A stretch of DNA of 64,000 nt from Runella defluvii (GCF_014195535.1 NZ_JACIBY010000004.1:504251-568250); one strand, 5' to 3'. Shown: positions 33,822 to 41,313, counted from the stretch's first letter. Numbers and translations: made by a program. The notes: generated by a model not told the origin, from the sequence alone.

Positions 33822-34433
33822 ATGAAAAGAATTAGCCTTTTGGTAGTGATTTTGGCCTTGATTGGCCTGTTTCAGCGCTGCGCTGTTACGAAACAAATTT
33901 CAGAAGTAAAAACCCTTGGCGACTGCAGATACACTGTTGCGTCGGCCGATAATATTACGTTAGCAGGCGTAGATGTTAGAAGCCTACAAAATCTTGATTT
34001 GTCACAGTCGCCAAGAATAGGGTTAGCGATATTGACCAAAGACGTCCCGCTTAACCTCCGCCTTAACCTTGATATTACCAACCCAACCAAAAATTTGGCA
34101 GGTATCAACCAGTTTGAGTACAAGGTGTTTTTGTCAGAAAATGAGTTGTTTACGGGGCTATACGACCAACGTATTGAAGTTCAACCCAAAGGCGGAACGA
34201 CCCGCGTTCCGATGCAACTGACCACCAACGCGTATCGGTTTATTACCGACAGCAAAGCCCGAGAAGCCATCGTCAATATGATGCAAAACTTATCGGGAAA
34301 AGCCAACACGACGCCCTCGAAGTTGACCATCAAACTACGACCTACTTTGGGGATTGGTAATTCACAAATCAATTACCCAGGCTATATCACCATCGAAAAA
34401 GAAGTAAATGCCAAAATGCTTTCAGTAGAGTAG
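33822..34433 (+). CDS. LEA14/WHy-like exported protein (203 aa)
   Basis: N-terminal hydrophobic stretch MKRISLLVVILALIGLFQRC; the residue before the Cys is Arg, so it is not a standard lipobox and may instead be a signal anchor. The rest resembles the LEA-2 beta-sandwich: ISEVKTLGDCRYTVAS, LDITNPTKNLAGINQFEYKVFL and LTTNAYRF lines. Such proteins are common as periplasmic or surface proteins in Bacteroidota. Last gene of the long plus-strand locus. Confidence 0.7.
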   Translation: MKRISLLVVILALIGLFQRCAVTKQISEVKTLGDCRYTVASADNITLAGVDVRSLQNLDLSQSPRIGLAILTKDVPLNLRLNLDITNPTKNLAGINQFEYKVFLSENELFTGLYDQRIEVQPKGGTTRVPMQLTTNAYRFITDSKAREAIVNMMQNLSGKANTTPSKLTIKLRPTLGIGNSQINYPGYITIEKEVNAKMLSVE

Positions 34434-34462
34434 GTTTGGCTGTTTGCTATTTTGTCCACTTA

Positions 34463-34491
34463 GACTTTCCAAGCCTTAAACTTGGAAAGTC
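34463..34491. terminator. Hairpin between convergent genes
   Basis: GACTTTCCAAG (34463-34473) pairs with CTTGGAAAGTC (34481-34491) around CCTTAAA. It stands between the LEA-like gene and the convergent kinase gene and could stop transcription from the left. Confidence 0.65.
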
Positions 34492-34560
34492 TTCACGCAG
34501 TAAAAAAAAAGCCAATTTGCCTCTTGCCCTTCGCCTATTGTCTCTTGCCCCTTGTGCCTT

Positions 34561-35553
34561 TTACTCTTCTCCAAACAAACCATGCTTATCACTCCAACGC
34601 TGCGCCATGCCGATAAAGCGTTTTAGGTAATCTTCGCTGATAAAAAGGTTGCACCAGTCGTCGTGGCGTTGACATTGAGTGCCTAAGTAAAACAACCAAA
34701 TGCACACGGCAAGCGGAGGAATCAGCGCTTTTTCTTCGTCAGATACAGGTTGTATCGCTTCATAACCCGCCCAAAAACGAGCTAATTTTTCTTCGTAGCG
34801 ATGGGTGTCAGGTTCGGTATTAAACAGTTGAATGTTGAAATAGGCTAAGTCGAGGCATTGCCAGCCATTTCCCGAAAAATCAAAATCAAAGAACGTCGCT
34901 TTCCCGTCGGGAGCAATGTTCAAGTTGTCAAACCAAATGTCGAGGTGAACGACCCCCGCACGAATCGAAGCTGTGTCGGTTGAATCCAATACACCCGTTA
35001 GTAAAGGAACAATTCGCTCAATGTACTTCATGGTTTCCGAATCGGGAGAAAAATAGGTGCGGATTCGTCCCAATGACTGTTTGAGCAAAATCTCAGAATT
35101 GTATGTAATGCGTTGTAAATCAAAGTTCTGAGTTGCTTTGTGAAAACGTGCCATCGCTTGCCCGATGGTGTAGCTGTGTTCGGAGCTAAAAAAACGAACC
35201 TTCTCACCTGCCGCAAACGAAAAAAGGACGCCGAAACGTAAGCCTTCATGTGCTTCTATTTCTTGGATATATACCCCATTTTTGTCGGCAATTGGGTACG
35301 AAACAGGAACTTCTGATGCGTTTAAATGAAGCAACAAGCGAACTTCTTCCTCAATTTCCAACCGACTGCGCCACTGATAAAAGTACAACCGAAAAATGTA
35401 CGAATCGGTCGCTGTGCGAAGTAAGTACGTATGATTAATACCCGTTTTGAGAATGCGTGCTTCGACTATGTCTAAAAATGGGTAAAAGGTTTGAAGGTAC
35501 TCGGCCAATGGTGCGGCTTGCAGACGAGTGTCGTAAACGGGTAAATGGGGCAT
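34561..35553 (-). CDS. Aminoglycoside-phosphotransferase-family kinase (330 aa)
   Basis: Cytoplasmic small-molecule or protein kinase of the APH/homoserine-kinase-II fold. The catalytic loop VVHLDIWFDNLNI carries the HxDxxxxN pattern, followed by the metal-binding Asp in TFFDFDFSG. The N-lobe has a nucleotide-binding strand region ILKTGINHTYLLRT and an YIFRLY Lys-equivalent segment. Substrate not predictable; related Bacteroidota proteins phosphorylate sugars, choline or amino-acid derivatives. Monocistronic, divergent from the VOC gene at 35619. Confidence 0.85.
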   Translation of the reverse strand: MPHLPVYDTRLQAAPLAEYLQTFYPFLDIVEARILKTGINHTYLLRTATDSYIFRLYFYQWRSRLEIEEEVRLLLHLNASEVPVSYPIADKNGVYIQEIEAHEGLRFGVLFSFAAGEKVRFFSSEHSYTIGQAMARFHKATQNFDLQRITYNSEILLKQSLGRIRTYFSPDSETMKYIERIVPLLTGVLDSTDTASIRAGVVHLDIWFDNLNIAPDGKATFFDFDFSGNGWQCLDLAYFNIQLFNTEPDTHRYEEKLARFWAGYEAIQPVSDEEKALIPPLAVCIWLFYLGTQCQRHDDWCNLFISEDYLKRFIGMAQRWSDKHGLFGEE

Positions 35554-35618
35554 GGCTAAATTTTTTTAAATTTGAGCAAAAGACAACCAACGAGGTTTTA
35601 AACAAGGAAAATAACAAC

Positions 35619-36008
35619 ATGCTTTCACTTCAAAACATTCACCACGTAGCCATTATTTGTTCAAATTACGAGCGTTCAAAGCATTTTTATACACAATTGT
35701 TGGGTTTAAGGGTCGTCGCGGAAGTGTATCGTGCCGAACGCGATTCGTACAAACTTGATTTGGCCATCAATGACCATTATCAAATCGAATTGTTTTCGTT
35801 TCCGAATCCTCCTGCGCGGGTTTCTCGCCCCGAAGCCGCTGGGCTGCGGCATTTGGCTTTTAGTGTGGCAGATGTTTCGCAAGCGCACGGCTATTTGACT
35901 GAAAAAGGTGTTGAATGTGAAGCGATTCGGGTGGATGAATTTACCCACAAGCGTTTTTTCTTTATTGCTGATCCCGACGACCTTCCGATTGAGTTTTACG
36001 AAAACTAA
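35619..36008 (+). CDS. VOC-superfamily (glyoxalase-like) protein
   Basis: 129-residue single VOC protein of the YaeR/SMU1112c group. Two beta-alpha-beta-beta-beta repeats: NIHHVAIICSNYERSKHFYTQLLGL and GLRHLAFSVADVSQAHGYLTEKG. Metal ligand candidates are His in IHHVAI, Glu in YQIELFSF, His in LRHLAF and Glu in PIEFYEN, a complete VOC set. The start at 35619 is chosen because homologous VOC proteins begin right before IHHVAI, although 54 codons upstream are open. Substrate unknown. Confidence 0.88.
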   Translation: MLSLQNIHHVAIICSNYERSKHFYTQLLGLRVVAEVYRAERDSYKLDLAINDHYQIELFSFPNPPARVSRPEAAGLRHLAFSVADVSQAHGYLTEKGVECEAIRVDEFTHKRFFFIADPDDLPIEFYEN

Positions 36009-36053
36009 TTTGGTCAAAACAAACAAATCCCGACGTCATTGGTGAGTTATTTG

Positions 36054-36061
36054 TAATTTTG
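36054..36061 (+). promoter_or_regulatory. -7 promoter box just before engB
   Basis: TAATTTTG (TAnnTTTG) ends four bases before the ATG of engB at 36066. As at the GT4 gene (12170), a normal transcript start would fall on the start codon. No strong -33 TTTG seen. Confidence 0.4.
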
Positions 36062-36065
36062 CACT

Positions 36066-36665
36066 ATGAAAATCAAAACTGCCGTTTTTGTCAAAAGCTC
36101 TTCGCAGCACGAACAGTGCCCTAAGCCCGACCGTCCCGAGTACGCATTTATCGGCCGCTCGAACGTAGGTAAATCGTCGCTTATCAACGCGCTTACCAAC
36201 CACGGAAACCTTGCTAAAATCTCAGGTAAGCCAGGTAAGACGCAGGTAATCAATCACTTTATGATAAACGATGCTTGGTATTTGGTCGATTTGCCTGGCT
36301 ACGGATACGCCCAAGTATCGCAAACCGAACGCCAAAAGTGGTCGATCATGATAGACGATTATCTTTTCAACCGTGAAAGCCTTACCTGTACTTTTGTGCT
36401 TATTGACTCCCGCATTGAGCCCCAAAAAATAGACCTTGAGTTTATGCAAAAGCTGGGAGAAAAAGGAGTGCCGTTCTGTTTGGTGTTTACAAAAGCAGAC
36501 AAACTAACTGCGAACCAGTTGCAAACCCGACTTGAAAACTACAAAAAGACCCTGTTAGAAACGTGGGTAGAATTGCCGCTTATTTTTGTTACTTCGTCGG
36601 AAAAACGAGTGGGGCAACAAGATATTTTGGCTCAAATTGAGGAGTGGAATAAGGCGTCTAAATAA
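36066..36665 (+). CDS. engB: Ribosome biogenesis GTPase EngB (YsxC/YihA)
   Basis: Cytoplasmic GTPase needed for assembly of the large ribosomal subunit. All G motifs are present: G1 GRSNVGKSS (residues 30-38), G3 DLPGYG (75-80), G4 TKAD (142-145) and a G5-like TSS near 178. Length of 199 residues is normal. The short N-terminal lead (MKIKTAVFVKSSS) is typical. Followed 33 bases later by pfkB. Transcript may be leaderless. Confidence 0.97.
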   Translation: MKIKTAVFVKSSSQHEQCPKPDRPEYAFIGRSNVGKSSLINALTNHGNLAKISGKPGKTQVINHFMINDAWYLVDLPGYGYAQVSQTERQKWSIMIDDYLFNRESLTCTFVLIDSRIEPQKIDLEFMQKLGEKGVPFCLVFTKADKLTANQLQTRLENYKKTLLETWVELPLIFVTSSEKRVGQQDILAQIEEWNKASK

Positions 36666-36698
36666 GTCTAATATCCTAAAATAACGACAAGACACACG

Positions 36699-37631
36699 AT
36701 GAAAATAGTGACCCTAACCGTTAACCCTGCGGTAGATAAAAGCACCCACATCGACCGACTGATTCCAGAACAAAAACTGCGTTGTGATGCGCCACGTTTT
36801 GATGCGGGAGGGGGAGGTATCAATGTTTCCAAAGCCATCAAGCGATTGGGAGGAAAAAGTACCGCTATTTTTACGATGGGTGGTCCTTCGGGACAAGTTC
36901 TTCGTGATTTGGTGTCTCAAGAAGGGATTGACTGTGAGGTGATTCAGACCGAACAATGGACGCGGGAGAATTTTATTGTTGCCGAAACTTCCACCAACGC
37001 CCAATACCGTTTCGGGATGCCAGGAGCCGCTTTGAGCGAAGCCGAAACCGAGGCTGTTTTGGAAACATTACGGCAGTCAAAAGCCGAGTACGTCGTAGCA
37101 AGTGGAAGTTTACCGCCTCAAATGGACGTCAATTTTTACGAAAAAGTAGCATCTATCAGCAAAGAAATAGGAACAAGGCTGGTGTTGGATACTTCGGGAG
37201 AACCCCTTCGGGCTGCTTGTGATGAAGGCGTGTTTTTGTTGAAACCCAACATCGGAGAACTGGAAGCGTTGGTTGGTGCGAAAGATTTACAAATCGACGA
37301 CGTGGATGACGCCGCTCGAATGCTCATTGGAGACGGAAAATGTGAAGTGGTGATTGTGTCGATGGGGCCTAAGGGAGCTATTTTGGTGACGAAAGACCTG
37401 TGTGAGCACGTACCCGCTCCACCCGTTCAGAAACGAAGTACAGTAGGAGCGGGCGATAGCATGGTAGCAGGAATGACGTGGGCACTGACGCAAGGACTGA
37501 CGTACTCCGAAATGATTCGCTGGGGTGTGGCTTGCGGTTCGGCTGCAACCATGAACGAAGGAACGCAACTTTTTCTCCGCGCTGATGTTGAAAGATTAAT
37601 GGATTGGTTGAAACGATTTGGGAAGAGTTAA
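36699..37631 (+). CDS. pfkB: PfkB-type 6-phosphofructokinase (PfkB family)
   Basis: Cytoplasmic sugar-phosphate kinase. The N-terminal signature FDAGGGGINVSKAIKRLGG and the C-terminal STVGAGDSMVAGM with the catalytic Asp identify the PfkB/hexose-kinase group. The line of blocks (LTVNPAVDKST, QKLRCDAPRF, WTRENFIV, QYRFGMPGAAL, SGSLPPQMD, LKPNIGELEALV, VVSLGP-like VVIVSMGPKGA) is very close to E. coli Pfk-2, so fructose-6-phosphate is the likely substrate; 1-phosphofructokinase or tagatose-6-phosphate kinase is the alternative. Length 310 is typical. Its stop lies close to the NuoI gene start. Confidence 0.9.
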   Translation: MKIVTLTVNPAVDKSTHIDRLIPEQKLRCDAPRFDAGGGGINVSKAIKRLGGKSTAIFTMGGPSGQVLRDLVSQEGIDCEVIQTEQWTRENFIVAETSTNAQYRFGMPGAALSEAETEAVLETLRQSKAEYVVASGSLPPQMDVNFYEKVASISKEIGTRLVLDTSGEPLRAACDEGVFLLKPNIGELEALVGAKDLQIDDVDDAARMLIGDGKCEVVIVSMGPKGAILVTKDLCEHVPAPPVQKRSTVGAGDSMVAGMTWALTQGLTYSEMIRWGVACGSAATMNEGTQLFLRADVERLMDWLKRFGKS

Positions 37632-37642
37632 AAATAAATTCT

Positions 37643-39346
37643 TTGAAAACATATTTTGAACATATCAACGACGGTATTCGTACCACGTTAGGAGGATTAA
37701 AACTCACCTTTAGGCACCTGTGGCAAGCGCGAAATCGTCGAAGCAACCACAATGTCGGGACAAGTGGTTATTTCAATGAACAAGAAGGAATGGTGACGTT
37801 GCAGTACCCACTCGAAGTCATGCCCATTCCCGATAATGGCCGTTATCGTTTGCACAATGAAATGGATGATTGCATTGTGTGTGATAAATGTGCCAAGGTT
37901 TGCCCAGTCGATTGTATTGATATTGAGCCAATTAAAGCAACGGGTGAAGTCGGAAAAGCGTCTGACGGTTCACCCATTCGCTTGTATGCGGCCAAGTTTG
38001 ACATCGACATGGCTAAATGTTGCTATTGTGGCCTGTGTACGACAGTGTGCCCCACGGAGTGTTTGACGATGACCAAAACCTTCGATTACAGTGAGTTTGA
38101 GGTGCGTGATATGAACTATCACTACGCTAACCTCTCGCCCGAAGAAGCTGATGAAAAGAAAGCTTTGTATGAGCAATTCATGAGGGAGAAGGAAGAGCTG
38201 AAAAAGCAAAAGGTGAATCCTGCGTCCACAGTCGATAGTCCACCGACGACGGAAGAAAAATCCGCTGCTCGTCCCAAACCTGCTTTTGCGCCTAAAAAGC
38301 CAATTTCAAGTCCACAGTCCACGGTCGATAGCCCACCGACGACGGAGGAAAAATCTAATTCACAGTCCATAGTCGATAGTCAACAGACGACGGAAGAAAA
38401 GGCTACTGCTCGACCTAAGCCAGTTTTTGCGCCGAAGAAGCCAATTTTAAGTCCAGAGTCCACGGTCGATAGTCCACCGACGACGGAAGATAAATCTAAT
38501 TCACAGTCCACAGTCGATAGTCCACAGACGACGGAAGAAAAGCCCGCTGCTCGTCCCAAACCTGTTTTTGTGCCGAAGAAGCCAATTTCAAGTCCAGAGT
38601 CCACGGTCGAAAGTCCGCAGACGACGGAAGATAAATCTAATTCACAGTCCACAGTCGATAGTCCACAGCCGACGGAAGAAAAGCCTGCTGCTCGAGCTAA
38701 GCTTGTTTTTGTGCCTAAAAAGCCAATTTTAAGTCCAGAGTCCACGGTCGATAGTCCGCAGACGACAGAAGAAAAATCTAATTCACAGTCCACGGTCGAT
38801 AGTCCACAGACGACGGAGGAAAAGCCCGCTGCTCGACCTAAACCTGTTTTTGTGCCGAAGAAGCCAATTTTAAGTCCAGAGTCCACGGTCGATAGTCCGC
38901 AGCCGACGGAAGAAAAGCCTGCTGCTCGACCTAAGCCTGTTTTTGTGCCTAAAAAGCCAATTTTAAGTCCAGAGTCCACGGTCGATAGTCCGCAGCCGAC
39001 GGAAGATAAATCTAATTCACAGTCCATCGTCGATAGTCCACAGCCGACGGAAGAAAAGCCTGCTGCTCGCCCGAAACCTGTTTTTGTGCCGAAGAAGCCA
39101 ATTTTAAGTCCAGAGTCCACGGTCGATAGTCCGCAGACGACGGAAGATAAATCTAATTCACAGTCCACGGTCGATAGTCCACAGACGACGGAGGAAAAGC
39201 CCGCTGCTCGACCTAAACCTGTTTTTGTGCCTAAAAAGCCAATTTCAAGTCCAGAGTCCACGGTCGATAGTCCACCGATGACGGAAGAAAAGCCTGCTGC
39301 TCGCCCGAAACCAGTTTTTGTGCCTAAGAAACCAAAACAAGAATAA
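37643..39346 (+). CDS. nuoI: NuoI-like 2[4Fe-4S] ferredoxin with giant tandem-repeat tail
   Basis: The first about 190 residues match NADH-quinone oxidoreductase subunit I: KTYFEHINDGIRTTLGGLKLTFRHL at the N-terminus, then CIVCDKCAKVC and CCYCGLCTTVC, each giving the CX2CX2CX3CP pattern for two 4Fe-4S clusters, followed by LTMTKTFDYSEFEVRDMNY. In complex I this subunit passes electrons toward N2. About 375 further residues are Pro/Ser/Thr/Glu/Lys repeats (units of 47 and 31 residues), unknown in standard NuoI of about 150-200 residues. No other nuo gene is in the window. Start: TTG at 37643, where family similarity begins; an ATG at 37604 inside pfkB is the alternative. Confidence 0.85.
   Translation: MKTYFEHINDGIRTTLGGLKLTFRHLWQARNRRSNHNVGTSGYFNEQEGMVTLQYPLEVMPIPDNGRYRLHNEMDDCIVCDKCAKVCPVDCIDIEPIKATGEVGKASDGSPIRLYAAKFDIDMAKCCYCGLCTTVCPTECLTMTKTFDYSEFEVRDMNYHYANLSPEEADEKKALYEQFMREKEELKKQKVNPASTVDSPPTTEEKSAARPKPAFAPKKPISSPQSTVDSPPTTEEKSNSQSIVDSQQTTEEKATARPKPVFAPKKPILSPESTVDSPPTTEDKSNSQSTVDSPQTTEEKPAARPKPVFVPKKPISSPESTVESPQTTEDKSNSQSTVDSPQPTEEKPAARAKLVFVPKKPILSPESTVDSPQTTEEKSNSQSTVDSPQTTEEKPAARPKPVFVPKKPILSPESTVDSPQPTEEKPAARPKPVFVPKKPILSPESTVDSPQPTEDKSNSQSIVDSPQPTEEKPAARPKPVFVPKKPILSPESTVDSPQTTEDKSNSQSTVDSPQTTEEKPAARPKPVFVPKKPISSPESTVDSPPMTEEKPAARPKPVFVPKKPKQE
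38222..39334 (+). repeat. Tandem repeat inside the nuoI tail: 141-bp and 93-bp units
   Basis: The codons for KPI repeat at 38297, 38438, 38579, 38720, 38861, 38954, 39095, 39236 and (KPK) 39329. The steps are 141, 141, 141, 141, 93, 141, 141 and 93 bases. The 141-base unit is the 93-base unit plus one extra 48-base block coding STVDSPQTTE(E/D)KSNSQ, so it is a repeat within a repeat. Each unit codes PESTVDSPQTTEEK then PAARPKPVFVPKKPILS. Copies differ by few bases, suggesting recent expansion by slippage or unequal recombination, always in multiples of three. Confidence 0.95.
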
Positions 39347-39360
39347 AAAGGGTAACAATA

Positions 39361-39416
39361 AACGAAAGCCTCCCAAAGAGTTTTATGCGATGCATTGTCT
39401 TTGGGAGGCTTTCGTT
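39361..39416. terminator. Strong terminator after nuoI
   Basis: 19-base perfect arms (39361-39379 and 39398-39416; left arm starts AACGAAAGCCTCCC) around an 18-base loop, followed by GTTTT. Typical intrinsic terminator, 15 bases after the nuoI stop. Confidence 0.88.
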
Positions 39417-39417
39417 G

Positions 39418-39506
39418 TTTTACGGTCCGACCTTTGTCGCGGTTTTACGGTCTGACCTTTGTCGCGGTTTTACGGTCTGACCTTTGCCGCGGTTTTACGG
39501 TCTGAC
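39418..39506. repeat. Three and a half tandem copies of a 25-bp repeat
   Basis: The unit TTTTACGGTCTGACC followed by TTTGTCGCGG starts at 39418, 39443 and 39468, and a partial copy (14 bases) at 39493 leads into the inverted repeat below. Copies differ by one base each. No unique spacers separate them. It lies between the nuoI terminator and a convergent gene. Confidence 0.9.
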
Positions 39507-39547
39507 TATCGTCTGACCTGTGTCGCGGTCAGACGATAGTCAGACCG
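39498..39547. terminator. Perfect 21-bp inverted repeat with 8-base loop
   Basis: Arms 39498-39518 and 39527-39547 (CGGTCTGACTATCG... and its exact complement) with loop TGTGTCGC. The arms reuse the GGTCTGAC word of the neighbouring 25-bp repeats. It lies 24 bases beyond the end of the convergent gene at 39571 and may terminate it. It may also be part of a repeat element grown from the same word. Confidence 0.8.
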
Positions 39548-39570
39548 CCTTCAAGAAATCAATGAGATAC

Positions 39571-40017
39571 CTAGCTTTCGGCTAATGTATCCGATTCTTT
39601 TGGCTTCGATGCGGCAGGGGCTTTTTTAGGAGCGGGGCGTTTGGCAGGAGCCGCGGGTTTAGCCGCCGCAGGTTTTGGGGCTGCTTTGGGCGGTGCGGGT
39701 GTTACCTCAGAAGTGACTGTTTTTACAGACTCCTCCACTTTGGGCGTAATTACTTTTGGCTCTTTTTTCTTCTTAGGCTCTTTTTTAGCCTTTTTAGCTT
39801 CCTTTTCGGCAGCTTTCTTCGCCTTTTTAGCCGCTTCTTTTTCGGCCGCTTCTTGGGCTTTTTTCGCCTCTTTGCTGATTTTTAGGAGCTTTTTAGCCAA
39901 TTTCTCAGAGGCTTTTTCAATCGCCTTGGCTATTTTTTTAGAAACATTTTCGGTGGTAAGGGCAGCTGATATTTTCTGTGCAATATCGGTCGCTGCTTTT
40001 TTCTTGTCTGATTTCAT
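39571..40017 (-). CDS. Lys/Ala/Pro-rich histone H1-like protein (148 aa)
   Basis: Very basic, low-complexity protein. Residues 1-50 form a predicted helix with regular Lys (SKKIAKAIEKASEKLAKKLLKI), residues 50-85 are repeated KAAEKEAKKAKK-like segments, and 100-148 are PAAPAKRPAPKKAP-type Pro/Ala/Lys repeats. This composition resembles eukaryote-like histone H1 or Hc1/AlgP-type DNA-binding proteins, so nucleoid binding is plausible. It could also be a linker or scaffold protein. No catalytic features. Codons for Lys and Ala vary, so it is not simple DNA slippage. Confidence 0.75.
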   Translation of the reverse strand: MKSDKKKAATDIAQKISAALTTENVSKKIAKAIEKASEKLAKKLLKISKEAKKAQEAAEKEAAKKAKKAAEKEAKKAKKEPKKKKEPKVITPKVEESVKTVTSEVTPAPPKAAPKPAAAKPAAPAKRPAPKKAPAASKPKESDTLAES

Positions 40018-40096
40018 TGGGATAACAGAGGATATAGTTTGAAAGAAAAGATTTTACAAATAGATACAACAAATGTCGTTAAAACAAAAACTTTGG

Positions 40097-40594
40097 TCAG
40101 GGATTTTTATTTAAAATTTCTTTTTTACTCCAATTCAGTCCCTCTCGCAGCTTTTCTTCGCTAATTAGCCACCTAGACGAAGAGTTTTTGCCTGTTTGAA
40201 GCAATGTTAGAGGAAGAACGGAGTCAAGTGTAGATTTATTGACAGCGTAGCCGGTTGTTTGTTCAGAAAAGACCTCTTCAAACTGATACCCATATTTTAC
40301 TTTCGTAACTCGAAATCCTCCGACGTACTGATCCGATAAATCAAACAATAAGAATAAAGTTTGCCCTTTCGTCATTGCCCAAATACGACTTTCCCAATAG
40401 TCGATTAGCCGTAAGGTACCATAGGCTATCGGTGTCATTTTTTGTTGTGTTATCACTTTTATTTCTTCTTGGCCAATTTCCAAAAAGTCAAAAAGATAAT
40501 AACTGTCAGCAATTTTGAGTTGACTTGGCATCACGTCAATTTTTAAGAAAAGGTCATGATGGCCGTCACCTAACGGGTCAATGATAAGGCGCAT
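40097..40594 (-). CDS. Cytoplasmic protein of unknown function (165 aa)
   Basis: No signal peptide. A compact, mixed alpha/beta chain (HHDLFLKIDVMPSQLKI, YYLFDFLEIGQEEI, TLFLLFDLSDQYVGGFRV) ending in a basic tail. Not a family I recognise. It lies between the histone-like gene and an rRNA/tRNA methyltransferase gene on the same strand, 30 bases downstream of the latter, so co-transcription is likely. Confidence 0.7.
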   Translation of the reverse strand: MRLIIDPLGDGHHDLFLKIDVMPSQLKIADSYYLFDFLEIGQEEIKVITQQKMTPIAYGTLRLIDYWESRIWAMTKGQTLFLLFDLSDQYVGGFRVTKVKYGYQFEEVFSEQTTGYAVNKSTLDSVLPLTLLQTGKNSSSRWLISEEKLREGLNWSKKEILNKNP

Positions 40595-40624
40595 AATTAG
40601 TCTGAAAACGTAGCTGCGGAGCAG

Positions 40625-41164
40625 TTAAATATTGATAGATTTAGACACATAATCCCACGCCACAATTCCAGCCGTTACCGATACGTTGAGCGAGTGCTTA
40701 GTTCCAAATTGAGGAATTTCTAAACAAATATCGCTTTGATTCACAACGTCTTCGTTGACTCCAAAAACCTCATTTCCCAAAATAAACGCGTACGACTGGT
40801 TAGCGACGGGTTTAAACTCGTGTAAAAACGTACTGCCTTCGGCTTGTTCAATAGCGACAATCACGTAGCCTTCCGATTTGAGGCGGGCGATGAGTGAAAG
40901 CACCTCTTCCACGTGCTGCCATTCCACCGATTCGTCGGCACCGAGGGCAGTTTTGGTAATGTCGCGGTGAGGAGGAGTGCCCGTCAGGCCACACAAATAG
41001 ACTTTCGAGGCTTTGAAGGCATCGGCAGTGCGAAAAACCGAACCCACATTGTTGAGGCTACGAATATCGTCGAGGATAAATACAAAGGAATGTTTGGCGG
41101 CGGACTTGAATTCTTCGACCGACAAGCGGTTGAGTTCGTCCATGGAAAGTTTTTGGAATGCCAT
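40625..41164 (-). CDS. SpoU/TrmH-family RNA 2'-O-methyltransferase
   Basis: Cytoplasmic SPOUT methyltransferase that methylates a ribose in tRNA or rRNA using S-adenosylmethionine. Motif 1 NNVGSVFRTADAF, motif 2 FILGNEVFGVNEDVV and motif 3 IPQFGTKHSLNVSVTAGI, which form the SAM-binding trefoil knot, are all present. At 179 residues it has a short N-terminal helix and no extra RNA-binding domain, like TrmL/TrmH-type minimal enzymes. The target nucleotide cannot be predicted. Confidence 0.93.
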   Translation of the reverse strand: MAFQKLSMDELNRLSVEEFKSAAKHSFVFILDDIRSLNNVGSVFRTADAFKASKVYLCGLTGTPPHRDITKTALGADESVEWQHVEEVLSLIARLKSEGYVIVAIEQAEGSTFLHEFKPVANQSYAFILGNEVFGVNEDVVNQSDICLEIPQFGTKHSLNVSVTAGIVAWDYVSKSINI

Positions 41165-41183
41165 ACGGTTTATTAAATTGTAA

Positions 41184-41215
41184 CCTTTCCTGAAGGTTTA
41201 AAACTTTCGGAAAGG
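41184..41215. repeat. Hairpin between divergent genes
   Basis: CCTTTCC and GGAAAGG form the base of a stem whose upper part (TGAAGGTTT / AAACTTTCG) pairs with two G-T wobbles. It lies between two divergent genes, so a simple terminator role is unlikely. The core resembles the palindromes at 27125 and 31887. Confidence 0.55.
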
Positions 41216-41313
41216 GGCTGATTAAACCTCAAAACAACGCAGAAAACTGCAAAATCTCAAGGAACAGCAGGCTTTAAGCTGCGTTGACGAAACCCACATC
41301 CACCAAAAACTGT

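Noticed and set aside
38380..39261. Long minus-strand ORF (293 codons) opposite nuoI
   Set aside because: It is the mirror of the in-frame repeats; units of a multiple of three bases with no stop on either strand keep it open. Its product is a Gly/Leu/Ser/Val repeat without any start context.
39418..39506. Possible CRISPR array
   Set aside because: The 25-bp repeats follow each other directly with no unique spacers, and no cas genes are present.
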